This document shows positions 25,653-33,526 of a stretch of DNA of 64,000 nucleotides, piece after piece. The DNA is from Maledivibacter sp. (lineage in GTDB: Bacteria > Bacillota > Clostridia > Peptostreptococcales > Caminicellaceae): contig JAOASB010000002.1 of assembly GCA_025210375.1 (NCBI GenBank), positions 33,511 to 97,510 on the forward strand, written 5' to 3'. Each line of letters opens with the position of its first letter. The stretch's first letter is position 1. A program made the position numbers and the translations under genes. The notes beneath the pieces were generated by a model. It made no database searches. It had not been told where the DNA came from and was given only the letters and a program-made list of their open reading frames with translations.

Positions 25653-26690
25653 ATGAAACACATGAAGAGTCTTGAAGACGTAAAAACCTTACATATAAGT
25701 GATGATAGAAGAATTCATTCTGCTACCCATGAGGAGATACTTAGTGGAGCAACTACAGATATCTACTTTTTAAGGACTCTTGATATATTGAAGGAAATGG
25801 ATTTAGACAATGTAACCGTAACAGCTGAGATATTTCCTAGGAAATCTGGAATCTTTGCTGGAATAGATGAAGTGAAAAATATTCTGAAGGATAAGGATAT
25901 TGAAATGTGGGCATTAGATGAGGGTGAAGAATTTAGCCCTAAGGACACGGTTATTAGGATTAAGGGGCCATATAGAGAGTTTGGAGCCTTTGAAACAGTA
26001 ATATTAGGTGCATTAGCTAGTTCGTGTGGCTGGGCTACTGCGGCTAGAGAGGTAAAGGAAGCTTGTGGAGAAAAAGGATTTCTATGCTTTGGAGCAAGAC
26101 ATGTCCATCCAGCAGTAGCACCAGTGATGGAAAGATCTGCGGTTATTGGTGGAGCAACAGGAGCAAGTTGTATTTTAGCGGCGAAATTATTAGATATACA
26201 GCCTTCAGGCACATTACCTCATGCAGCCATGCTTATATCTGGAGATACAGCAAAAATTGCTGAGGTATATGATAGGGTAATGCCTCAGTCCCACCGTAGG
26301 ACTGTTTTGATAGATACTTTTAAAGATGAGGTGGAAGAAAGTTTAAGGATTGCTGAGCTTTTAGGAGAAAACCTATATGGAATACGTGTTGATACTCCTA
26401 GTGAGAGGGGTGGAGTTACTCCTGGCTTAATTAAAGAATTAAGATTCAAGTTGGATGTTGCTGGACATAATCATGTAAAGATATTTGTATCTGGTGGACT
26501 AACACCTGAAAAAATAAGGATATTATCAGAAGCTGGAGCAGATTCCTTTGGAGTAGGAAGCTATATTTCTGCAGCATCCCCAATTGATATGACTATGGAT
26601 ATCAAAGAGGTACAAGGTAAACCAGTTGCCAAAAGGGGAAGGATACCAGGTTTAGTTGAAAATACAAAATTAAAGCATGTACAGCTATAA
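25653..26690 (+). CDS. pncB: Nicotinate phosphoribosyltransferase
   Basis: A 345-residue nicotinate phosphoribosyltransferase of the short clade, joining nicotinate and PRPP in NAD salvage. Diagnostic parts are FGARHVHPAVAPVMERSAVIGGATGASC, SGTLPHAAMLISGD with the catalytic histidine region, YGIRVDTPSERGGVTPGLIKELR and ISGG-like VSGGLTPEKIRILSEAGADSFGVGSYI. AAGGA at 25640-25644 fits ATG 25653. It stands alone between a repeat-filled gap and its own terminator. Confidence 0.93.
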   Translation: MKHMKSLEDVKTLHISDDRRIHSATHEEILSGATTDIYFLRTLDILKEMDLDNVTVTAEIFPRKSGIFAGIDEVKNILKDKDIEMWALDEGEEFSPKDTVIRIKGPYREFGAFETVILGALASSCGWATAAREVKEACGEKGFLCFGARHVHPAVAPVMERSAVIGGATGASCILAAKLLDIQPSGTLPHAAMLISGDTAKIAEVYDRVMPQSHRRTVLIDTFKDEVEESLRIAELLGENLYGIRVDTPSERGGVTPGLIKELRFKLDVAGHNHVKIFVSGGLTPEKIRILSEAGADSFGVGSYISAASPIDMTMDIKEVQGKPVAKRGRIPGLVENTKLKHVQL

Positions 26691-26693
26691 TAA

Positions 26694-26727
26694 ATAGAGA
26701 GTCCTTTCAACTGGCTCTCTGTTTTTA
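26694..26727 (+). terminator. Terminator of pncB
   Basis: AGAGAGTCC / GGCTCTCT around TTTCAACT, followed by GTTTTTAT. Confidence 0.85.
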
Positions 26728-26791
26728 TACCTTAAAAGAATGAGTGAAAAAATTTAATTTTAGAATTTAAAACTTAGAACTAGCACCCCTC

Positions 26792-26820
26792 TTGACAAAA
26801 TACAAAAAAAGCTATATAAT
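26792..26820 (+). promoter_or_regulatory. Consensus promoter of tRNA-Leu(GAG)
   Basis: TTGACA (26792-26797) and TATAAT (26815-26820) with a 17-bp spacer, a perfect housekeeping promoter, 32 bases before the mature tRNA. Confidence 0.92.
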
Positions 26821-26852
26821 AATTTTTGTCATAAAGTAAAATTAATCATTAT

Positions 26853-26938
26853 GCGGATGTGGCGGAATCGGCAGACGCGCTACCTTGAGGGGGTAGTGAG
26901 CAACGCTCGTATGGGTTCAAATCCCTTCATCCGCACCA
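26853..26938 (+). tRNA. tRNA-Leu (anticodon GAG)
   Basis: An 86-base gene starting GCGGATGTGGCGGAATCGG and ending with an encoded CCA. The acceptor stem is GCGGATG/CATCCGC. The anticodon stem CTACC/GGTAG has loop TTGAGGG, anticodon GAG. A long variable arm and the T arm with GGTTCAAATCC confirm leucine (CUC/CUU). Confidence 0.96.
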
Positions 26939-27004
26939 ATTAATCTGAAATATTTGTGGTTCTTATATTTTGAACCTACAGAACTTTTAAGGGAGTTCAA
27001 AATT

Positions 27005-27186
27005 TAGTTGTGGATATGTACCATTACGTGAGACCTCTATACGGCAGTAAAGGCGATAGAAGCACCTGTGAGGACACCCACCTATCGATGAGATAGGTGT
27101 CAAAATATAAGATACGGTATTTTGGATTACATAATAGCAAACATTTAAGGCTACTTATCCTTTCGGGTGAGTAGTCTTTTGATTTT
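27005..27186 (+). ncRNA. Structured non-coding RNA candidate with terminator
   Basis: Downstream of tRNA-Leu lies about 180 non-coding bases with a strong apical hairpin (CACCTATC / GATAGGTG, 27079-27099), outer pairing TATGTA (about 27015) with TACATA (about 27128), and an end hairpin 27147-27178 (12-bp stem with G-U pairs, TTTC loop) followed by TTTTGATTTT. A long rod with a central open region and a rho-independent terminator resembles 6S-type RNA in size and shape, but I cannot confirm the family. It may be transcribed from the tRNA promoter. Confidence 0.45.
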
Positions 27187-27419
27187 GTATTAAAGTTTTC
27201 TAATGTAGTTCTTACCAATACTTTTAATCAGATAGCTCTGGCTGTAGATATACATGTTTTAATAATTCTAAGGGCGGCTTATGCGATGTATTATCATAGG
27301 GGCAACTATTTCTGATTAAAGAAGAAATAAAAAATATTTCAAGATTGCTGTAAGAACAGTATTAAGATGAAATTTTATTAAAGGGGGATATACTATTCAA
27401 TGTAAATAATGTCCTAATA

Positions 27420-27428
27420 TGCTATAAT
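27420..27428 (+). promoter_or_regulatory. Extended -10 promoter element
   Basis: TG, one base, TATAAT (27420-27428) is a perfect extended -10; no good -35 is seen at the right distance. The 230 bp before it contain an inverted pair TTTAATCAGA (27223) / TCTGATTAAA (27311) and otherwise nothing I recognise. It would drive the membrane-protein gene at 27539. Confidence 0.5.
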
Positions 27429-27538
27429 GTAACAAAGTCGTTTTATAGGAGTTGGGTGTTAACGAACTTGGTTGGTGGATGATTAAGTCAAAAAAACAAT
27501 TGAAAAGCAATAGTATTTCACTGAGAGGGGAAGTCAGA

Positions 27539-28084
27539 GTGAAGAATAGAGATATCGCTTATATGGCGATAAGAATCTTAAGTATTTATACTTTTATTCA
27601 AGCATGTATTAATCTTGTTTATTTTATAAACTCTACAATTATAGTTGGCAACAATGGTATTAGCTTCTTGCAAATGTTTATTGGATTTTTTGGGCCTTTT
27701 GTTTTATTACTAGGATGGGGCATTTTATTGTGGATATTCACTGATAGAATTTGCAATTTTATTGTTGTTAGAAAAGAAGATATGAAGGATGGACAAAATC
27801 GACTTACAATTGAGAGTATCCAATCAATGGCCTTTTCCATAGTGGGGTTAATTATTTTTGTAAAAGCAATACCACAGGCTGTAAGAATAATTCCACAAGT
27901 TAAATTTTCAATAGGGGAATATGCATTGGGAAATGAACAATTAAGAGTGAAAATGACTTTTCAAGTTATAGAAAAAATACTTGAATTAATTATTGGATTT
28001 AGTCTTTTTGTAGGTGGGAAAGGTCTTGTTGGTATATTAAAAAAATTGAGGAATTTGGGATTGGAACAAGAAGATAAAAAGTAA
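27539..28084 (+). CDS. Hypothetical membrane protein
   Basis: A 181-residue protein with about four membrane segments (IRILSIYTFIQACINLVYFI at the start, FGPFVLLLGWGILLWIF, AFSIVGLIIFVKAIP and IIGFSLFVGGKGLVGIL near the end) separated by short polar loops. GAGGGG 8 bases before the GTG at 27539 supports this start; a TTG at 27452 would add 29 polar residues. I do not recognise a family. Confidence 0.6.
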   Translation: MKNRDIAYMAIRILSIYTFIQACINLVYFINSTIIVGNNGISFLQMFIGFFGPFVLLLGWGILLWIFTDRICNFIVVRKEDMKDGQNRLTIESIQSMAFSIVGLIIFVKAIPQAVRIIPQVKFSIGEYALGNEQLRVKMTFQVIEKILELIIGFSLFVGGKGLVGILKKLRNLGLEQEDKK

Positions 28085-28250
28085 TAAGTTAAGAGCAGTA
28101 AATCCATTTACTGAGTGTAAAACTGCTAAGACGATATTCCCCGAGAACTGTGATATGGATGATGGTTCTTTGGTGACTGTGGAATCAAATATTTCAATAT
28201 AATATGAACAGCCCAACAAAGGTGGGTTCTAATTCATGGGGGGTGACTGT

Positions 28251-28802
28251 ATGAAGAAAAAGAAGTGGATTTTTTCAGTAGCTATGATTTTTATCTTGAT
28301 AGGGTGTATATCCATAGTAATTATGTCTCGTCCAAAAAATGATATTACTTCAATGGAAAAAATGATTTCAAAACGGATTAAAGCTAATGAAACAGTCATG
28401 GTGTATAACGAGATTGTCATCGATGATTATAGACTTGATAGTTATATACTAAAAGATGCACAGGAGTATCAAAAAGTTGGCTATGCACTTTTTAGAGTAA
28501 ATAAAGACGGTAACTATGAAATTATTAATGTTATAGATGCAGACAAAACTACTAAAATTGCAAATGATATTACTTTATATGAAATTTCTCAGTTAAGAGC
28601 AGGAGATTTTTCAATTAATACATCTTTATTTGTTATCAGTAATAATCCTCAGCTTGCTAAAATAGAACGAATAATGGAAAACGGAGAAATTAAAATAAAA
28701 AAAGTTACTGATAACCCATCTATTAGCTTTTTTGATGATTTAAATGAAAGTTCTAGAGTTAGATATAACTTCTATAATCAGAATGGAGACATATTAAAGT
28801 AG
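28251..28802 (+). CDS. Hypothetical lipoprotein
   Basis: A 183-residue exported protein: basic start MKKKKW, hydrophobic stretch and lipobox LIGC with the cysteine at about residue 19. The mature part is mixed alpha/beta and acidic, with no motif I recognise. GGGGGGTG at 28238-28244 selects ATG 28251. It is the first gene of a run of small orphan genes. Confidence 0.55.
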   Translation: MKKKKWIFSVAMIFILIGCISIVIMSRPKNDITSMEKMISKRIKANETVMVYNEIVIDDYRLDSYILKDAQEYQKVGYALFRVNKDGNYEIINVIDADKTTKIANDITLYEISQLRAGDFSINTSLFVISNNPQLAKIERIMENGEIKIKKVTDNPSISFFDDLNESSRVRYNFYNQNGDILK

Positions 28803-29105
28803 AGTCCAAAAGGAGTATTATTTTTATTCTATTATGTGTACTAATAACAATAATTTATAAAAAGCGATAGAATAAATTAAATGAGATAAAAGATAGTGTT
28901 AAAAGAATAGAAGATAAAATTCATTAACATGAATAAGTTTATTAAGGTCAGTAAACAGCATATAAAAATTAGTAGTGTATATAAAGCTGAATACATCTGA
29001 TCTATCTATTACTATATAGAGTAAGTTAGTTGACTGATAGTTCTATGGTTACTAAGAAATAACTGATTTATATGAAAATAAATATTAATGATAGGAGCAT
29101 ATATA
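28803..29105 (+). other. Non-coding or decayed stretch
   Basis: A frame at 28805-28927 reads a membrane-helix-like segment (RSIIFILLCVLITIIYKKR), one TAG, then a coiled-coil-like segment (NKLNEIKDSVKRIEDKIH). It has no start codon or ribosome binding site and looks like a remnant of a small membrane protein. The remaining 180 bp hold nothing I recognise. Confidence 0.3.
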
Positions 29106-29299
29106 ATGTTTTTAATTCAGATGGCAGGTTTTTCTGGTTCTGGAAAATCGACCTTAGCTAAGGAAATATCAAAAGTTTTTAATGTAATAAATATAATGCA
29201 GAATATAAATATATTGAATGTAGAGTAGATGATTTTGAACAGGGGGGGCAAGATAATGAAATGTATAATACGGAAGGAAATACTAGAAGATTATCCTAA
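29106..29299 (+). pseudogene. Remnant of a P-loop ATPase/kinase gene
   Basis: From ATG 29106 (AGGAG upstream) the frame reads MFLIQMAGFSGSGKSTLAKE, an intact Walker A, but stops after 40 residues. From 29195 another frame reads AEYKYIECRVDDFEQ, a typical C-terminal piece of AAA-type kinases, and stops at 29299. The two pieces look like the ends of one gene after an internal deletion of several hundred bases. The second piece overlaps the start of the acetyltransferase gene. Confidence 0.6.
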
Positions 29300-29807
29300 A
29301 GTTAGAGAAGTTGTTAAATCTGCTTTTTTTAGAGAAAAAAAGGACTTGAAATTTAATGAATGGATTTTGATTGAAAAAATAAGAGAAAGTGAATATTACA
29401 TAAATGACTTATCTCTTGTAGCAGAAATTGACGGTATGGTTTTGGGACATATCATGTTTACACCTATGAAAATAAACGGTAGAAATACTTCTTTTGTTTC
29501 TCTTGCTTTAGCACCAGTTGCCGTTCATAAAGATTTTCAAAAACAGGGTATAGGAAAAAAGCTAGTTAAGTCAGGAATAGAAAGTGCTAAAAATCTTGGA
29601 TTTGAGTCTATTATTGTTATGGGACATCCAGAATATTACCCTAAATTTGGTTTTGATAAAGCATCAAAGTGGAAAATAGGGACAACAAATGATTTTAATG
29701 ATAAGTGTCTTTTTGTATTAGAATTAGTTGCAGGAGGACTTGCAGATGTATCGGGAATAATCGAGTATTGTCCTGCATTTTACAATGAAAAAGGAGAATT
29801 GATATAG
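29256..29807 (+). CDS. GNAT family N-acetyltransferase
   Basis: A 183-residue GNAT acetyltransferase of the YhbS/COG3153 type. The acetyl-CoA-binding motif is QKQGIGKKLVKSGIESAKNLGFE, preceded by FVSLALAPVAVHKDFQ and followed by MGHPEYYPKFGFDKA, a trait of this clade. AGGGGGGG at 29241-29247 selects ATG 29256. It overlaps the ATPase remnant, so its promoter may have come from the deleted gene. Substrate unknown. Confidence 0.87.
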   Translation: MKCIIRKEILEDYPKVREVVKSAFFREKKDLKFNEWILIEKIRESEYYINDLSLVAEIDGMVLGHIMFTPMKINGRNTSFVSLALAPVAVHKDFQKQGIGKKLVKSGIESAKNLGFESIIVMGHPEYYPKFGFDKASKWKIGTTNDFNDKCLFVLELVAGGLADVSGIIEYCPAFYNEKGELI

Positions 29808-29906
29808 ATTTGCAGTAAGCATTCTATGGGGCTATGGTGATAATGAAAGTTCTGGCTGATATCTGAGCCGAACTAGAAAATCTTTTAGAAAAGAGATGTA
29901 TAACCT

Positions 29907-30695
29907 ATGTTTTATATAGTTGGATTAATTTTTGTAATATTGATAGCTACTATAATTGCTTTAGGCACACACGTGGTTGAGGTGGAATTGAGGAAAATAT
30001 CAATTAATGTTCCATCTAAATTTAGATATGTTCATATTTCTGATATCCACAATAAGTTGTCATTTGTGAATGGAAGGGTTAGTAATATTATAAATTCACG
30101 CAATCCTGATTTTGTAGTAGCTACAGGGGATTATTCTAATACTCAAGAAGGTTTACCAAATGTTATTTCAGAATTGGGTGATATTAATTGTAAGGTATTT
30201 ATGGTTTTGGGAAACTATGAAAGAGAAGAAGAAAAAAATATCATCAAAAAGAGAGAAATAACATTGGATTTGTTAAAAGATGAAGTATTAAAATATGATA
30301 ACCTTAAATTACTTGTCAATGAGGATGCGAAATTAAATTTAAATGAATCTAGGGTATCAATATATGGATTTGATAACTCAACCTATGGGAATGAAGAATA
30401 TAACCCAAAGGATTTCAACTCAGAAAGTGATTATAAAATAATACTAGCTCATTCTCCCAACATAATCAATGTAGTTAGTGAAGAGCAAATAGGATATAAT
30501 CATATTTTAGTTGGACATACACATGGAAAGCAACTTAATATTCCAATAAATAAAACTGCATATGATAAATTTCATATTGGATTGAAGAGATTAAATGATC
30601 ATCAATTTTTTTCAATTAGTAGAGGCTTGGGGACTGTTAGAATACCGATCAGATTAAAAAGTAAACCAAGTATAGATGTATATGATATTAAGTAA
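29907..30695 (+). CDS. Membrane-anchored metallophosphoesterase
   Basis: A 262-residue calcineurin-like phosphoesterase with an N-terminal membrane helix (IVGLIFVILIATIIALG). Metal motifs in order: SDIHN (DxH), ATGDYS (GD), LGNYERE (GN, with the usual His replaced by Tyr), LAHSP and GHTHGKQLN. The replaced His of GNHE is the catalytic acid in many relatives, so activity may be altered. The ribosome binding site is weak. YaeI-like lipid or nucleotide phosphoesterase activity is possible but not shown. Confidence 0.8.
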   Translation: MFYIVGLIFVILIATIIALGTHVVEVELRKISINVPSKFRYVHISDIHNKLSFVNGRVSNIINSRNPDFVVATGDYSNTQEGLPNVISELGDINCKVFMVLGNYEREEEKNIIKKREITLDLLKDEVLKYDNLKLLVNEDAKLNLNESRVSIYGFDNSTYGNEEYNPKDFNSESDYKIILAHSPNIINVVSEEQIGYNHILVGHTHGKQLNIPINKTAYDKFHIGLKRLNDHQFFSISRGLGTVRIPIRLKSKPSIDVYDIK

Positions 30696-30732
30696 TCAAA
30701 GGACTCATCTAGAACCATTATTTTAGGAATGA

Positions 30733-31011
30733 ATTTATTTCATAAAGAAAGATGAAAAGAGGAAAGAAGCTTTTGGATATAATGAAAAAAATGAGTTTAT
30801 GACTCATAATTTATACGTTTGTCCACGAGATTCAGAAGAATTAAAAAGACATATTACATTTCGAAATTATTTGAGAACACATAAAGAAGAAAGGGAGAAA
30901 TATAGTGAAATTAAACTACAAGCAGCAACAAAATATCCAACAGATATAGATAGTTATATTGAGGCTAAGAGTCCATGTGTTAATGAAATTTATAGGAAAT
31001 GTGGATTATAA
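30733..31011 (+). pseudogene. Truncated GrpB-family protein
   Basis: The frame is open from a stop at 30730 and reads KEAFGYNEKNEFMTHNLYVCPRD, then a C-terminal RNYLRTHKEEREKYSEIKLQAATKYPTDIDSYIEAKS, which matches the end of GrpB/UPF0157 nucleotidyltransferase-like proteins. These are usually near 170 residues; the first half is missing. A 70-residue product could start at ATG 30799, but it has no convincing ribosome binding site. Confidence 0.6.
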
Positions 31012-31071
31012 GCATTTTTTACTTTGAAAGTTATACTAAGAAGTAAAATAAATAGATAAAGGAGTAGTCAT

Positions 31072-31431
31072 GTGATTATTTATACAGCTACATGTAAAGA
31101 ATGGGATGAAATTAAAAAACAGACTGAGTTTACAAGTGACGATTTTAGTATAGAAGGCTTCATACATTGCAGTTATCCTAAACAAACAGTTCGGGTTTTA
31201 AATAAGCATTTCAAGGATGAAGAAAAAGTTATTTTACTTTGTATAGACCCTAGATTATTAAAATCCAAGTGGAAAAGTGAAGATTTAAAGGGAAATGGTG
31301 AAGAATTTCCTCACGTATATGGAAATATTAATATAGATGCAATTGTAAAAGTATTAGACATTCAGCCTTCAAAATATGGATTGTTTCATGAAAATAGCGA
31401 ATTAAGAAGTATAATTGAATCTATATCATAA
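31072..31431 (+). CDS. DUF952 family protein
   Basis: A 119-residue protein of the DUF952 family: IYTATCKEWDEIKKQ at the start, then FIHCSYPKQTVRVLNKHFKDEEKVILLCIDP and EEFPHVYGNINIDAIVKVLDI. The GTG start at 31072 follows AGGAG; the ATG two bases earlier runs straight into a stop. Members are small cytoplasmic proteins of unknown function often found near toxins or stress genes. Confidence 0.8.
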   Translation: MIIYTATCKEWDEIKKQTEFTSDDFSIEGFIHCSYPKQTVRVLNKHFKDEEKVILLCIDPRLLKSKWKSEDLKGNGEEFPHVYGNINIDAIVKVLDIQPSKYGLFHENSELRSIIESIS

Positions 31432-31465
31432 CATAAATAAGTAAACATCTACTCATTATATTATA

Positions 31466-31502
31466 AATAGCATACATCGGTGAATGGTGGGTGCTATTTT
31501 TA
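31466..31502 (+). terminator. Terminator downstream of the DUF952 gene
   Basis: AATAGCA / TGCTATT with an internal bulged region, followed by TTTATT. Confidence 0.55.
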
Positions 31503-31513
31503 TTAAAATCAAG

Positions 31514-31621
31514 ATGTATAATAAAGATAAAAAATCTAAACATATTTTAAATTGTGGTGTAATCGCAATATCTTATCTAATGGTTATTTTATTTTTTATA
31601 AGATATTTGAGTGTATTATAA
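31514..31621 (+). CDS. Possible small membrane protein
   Basis: A 35-codon frame (MYNKDKKSKHILNCG, then one hydrophobic helix to the stop). It has the shape of a single-pass small protein with a basic start, but the ribosome binding site is poor. The rest of the 31432-31807 gap is AT-rich with nothing else recognised. Confidence 0.25.
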   Translation: MYNKDKKSKHILNCGVIAISYLMVILFFIRYLSVL

Positions 31622-31807
31622 AGGTAGATTAAATTGACTAAAAACCTATTCCTTTTTTGTCAACTCTACATACTAATTAAGTAATGTATAGGGGTAATAT
31701 ACTTCCTAAATCCAATATATATAATATGCTTAATTGTGCAAAAGTTAGGTTAACTAGTCATGGGCATTGAAATAAAGTAACTTAGCAATGAAGGGGGAAG
31801 GGAAGAG

Positions 31808-32479
31808 ATGAAATATCAATTCATAGGGTATTTATTAAAAGCAGGAACAAGAACTTTTATAGCAATACCTTTTAATGTATGGGAAGTATGTAACAAAAAA
31901 GGAAACCTACCTGTAAAAGTCACTGTCAATGGTAAGAATTTTGAATGTAAGCTATTACCTAGGGGGAATGGAAACTATTATATACCCATTAATACAACAA
32001 TACTTAAGGGGATTGAGGATGATAATGGATTGGATGTGTCCTTTGAGATAATTGCTGGATTGAGCCGAATTAACAAAAACAGCCCCTATAGTAGAAAAAA
32101 TCCTATAAGAAAAATAGACAGCATAGAAAGTATTATTCAACCGCAAGCTGGGATGTGTGGACAGACCTGTGTTGCTATGTTGGCAGGAGTAACAGTAGAA
32201 GAAGTAATAAATGTTATGAAGGCAAAAATAGGACAGGCCTCTATTAGTAAAGTGATTGAAACTTTAGATTACTATGGAATTTCTCATTCGCCCAAGATGG
32301 TTTATATGGGTACGAAGATAAAAAAATTACCAAAATGCTGTATAATTAATGCCCGTGCTGAAAAAAGTAGTCATCTCTTATTGTTTTATAAGGGAAAATA
32401 TTATGATTCATCATTAGGGTTGTTGAAGGAATACGATGTTCATAAAATTATCGGATATTTGGAAATTTATACTGAGTAA
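31808..32479 (+). CDS. DUF1905 domain fused to a C39-like cysteine peptidase domain
   Basis: A 223-residue two-domain protein. Residues 1-90 match the DUF1905 beta-barrel (YLLKAGTRTFIAIPFNVWEV...VKVTVNGKNFECKLLPRGNGNYYIPI). Residues 110-223 look like a papain/C39-like peptidase: a helix-capping GMCGQTCVAMLAGV with cysteines C117 and C121, H189 in SSHLLLFYKGKYYD, and D200. Cys-His-Asp order and spacing fit the fold, but C39 enzymes usually cut double-glycine leaders at a membrane and no membrane segment is present. GAAGGGGGAAGG precedes the ATG. Confidence 0.6.
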   Translation: MKYQFIGYLLKAGTRTFIAIPFNVWEVCNKKGNLPVKVTVNGKNFECKLLPRGNGNYYIPINTTILKGIEDDNGLDVSFEIIAGLSRINKNSPYSRKNPIRKIDSIESIIQPQAGMCGQTCVAMLAGVTVEEVINVMKAKIGQASISKVIETLDYYGISHSPKMVYMGTKIKKLPKCCIINARAEKSSHLLLFYKGKYYDSSLGLLKEYDVHKIIGYLEIYTE

Positions 32480-32533
32480 TTTAAGATAAAAATATGGATT
32501 GTGATGACTTTGAGGATGTGAGAGGGGATTCGA

Positions 32534-32779
32534 ATGATTAAAGAAATTATTGAGTTGTTTTTAGGGGAAAAATGGAAGAGTGTATATACTACACAAGATG
32601 TAGAAGAATATGCAAAAATCAAAGGAAAACTTATGAATGAAAACATTAAGGTAAAAACTAGAATGAATAACCGGTATACTAGTAGTAGAAGAAGACAAAC
32701 TACTTATAATATTCTAGTTAAATCTGAGGAAGTATATAAAGCTAATAATATCATACACTATCAAAGGCGAGAAAAATGA
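32534..32779 (+). CDS. Small DUF2007-like protein
   Basis: An 81-residue protein with an N-terminal helix, a central strand region (NIKVKTRMNN) and YNILVKSEEVYKANNIIH at the end, the ferredoxin-like layout of DUF2007 proteins. GAGAGGGGA precedes ATG 32534. Too short to assign a function; it could be involved in signal transduction or protein binding. Confidence 0.5.
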   Translation: MIKEIIELFLGEKWKSVYTTQDVEEYAKIKGKLMNENIKVKTRMNNRYTSSRRRQTTYNILVKSEEVYKANNIIHYQRREK

Positions 32780-33049
32780 TATTATATGAGGATTAGGTAT
32801 TTATAAGACAGGGTTACTTACCTGTCTTATTCTATTGTAAGACATTTCCTAGAAGAAATTTGGCTATAGTTCAAGGGGGTAGATGTTCCTAAATTTTCAT
32901 TGGTATAATTAACAATCGAACCCAAATATTTGAAAAATAAAAAATTTTTAAAAAATTTTAACAATAAATATTTATTGAATCTATTGAATTTGAATAGAAA
33001 AAATTATATAATTAATGCAGAATATTCAGAAAAAAATGGGGGTATGTAT

Positions 33050-33184
33050 ATGACATCTAAAAGTGATTTCTTACAACAATTAGAAACGTTAAAAAACCAT
33101 TATGATAAACTTAATGAAGATAATAAATATAAACTTCAGGAAGCTATACAAGTGGTTTTAACAAAGTTTGAAAAAAGAGTATAA
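33050..33184 (+). CDS. Small hypothetical protein
   Basis: A 44-residue, charged, helical protein (TSKSDFLQQLETLKNHYDK...AIQVVLTKFEKRV). GGGGG at 33038-33042 is 7 bases from the ATG at 33050 and selects it over longer readings from 32930. It is followed by a strong terminator, which supports real expression. No family recognised. Confidence 0.5.
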   Translation: MTSKSDFLQQLETLKNHYDKLNEDNKYKLQEAIQVVLTKFEKRV

Positions 33185-33185
33185 A

Positions 33186-33232
33186 AATAATAAAACCAAG
33201 ACTTTCTAGAAGTCCTGGTTTTATTATTTTAT
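33186..33232 (+). terminator. Terminator of the small 44-residue gene
   Basis: A long stem, AATAATAAAACCA..GACTT with AAGTC..TGGTTTTATTATT, followed by T-rich DNA; symmetrical enough to work on both strands. Confidence 0.8.
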
Positions 33233-33256
33233 AGATATACTTCTTATAAGTCAAAC

Positions 33257-33366
33257 TATAGATATTCCAGTTAAACAGTTAATTTATACACATCAAAAAT
33301 TCCCTAGAAACATCGGATATTTTGAGATGTATAAATTAAGTTTAACTTTCGGAAATCTCTATATAT
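33257..33366 (-). repeat. Family B palindromic element, copy B2
   Basis: A reverse-oriented copy: GATATTCCAGTTAAACAG... through ...TTAAGTTTAACTTTCGGAAA. It is one of the better preserved dispersed copies and lies in the 342-bp gap before the SPOR gene; nothing else is seen in that gap. Confidence 0.8.
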
Positions 33367-33526
33367 GACCCACCAATAAATTTACATTTTGTTCTTTAGA
33401 ATATAGACTAATCTAAAGAAATAAATAATATGATATAATATATGTAATTGAGGAAATTTCTATGAATAAGATAAAATCATGTAGGGATTACCTCAACATA
33501 CAGTTTTATCTTAGGAGGGGGTACAT

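Noticed and set aside
28803..28930. A small membrane protein gene
   Set aside because: The frame contains an internal TAG and has no start codon or ribosome binding site, so it is noted only as a possible remnant.
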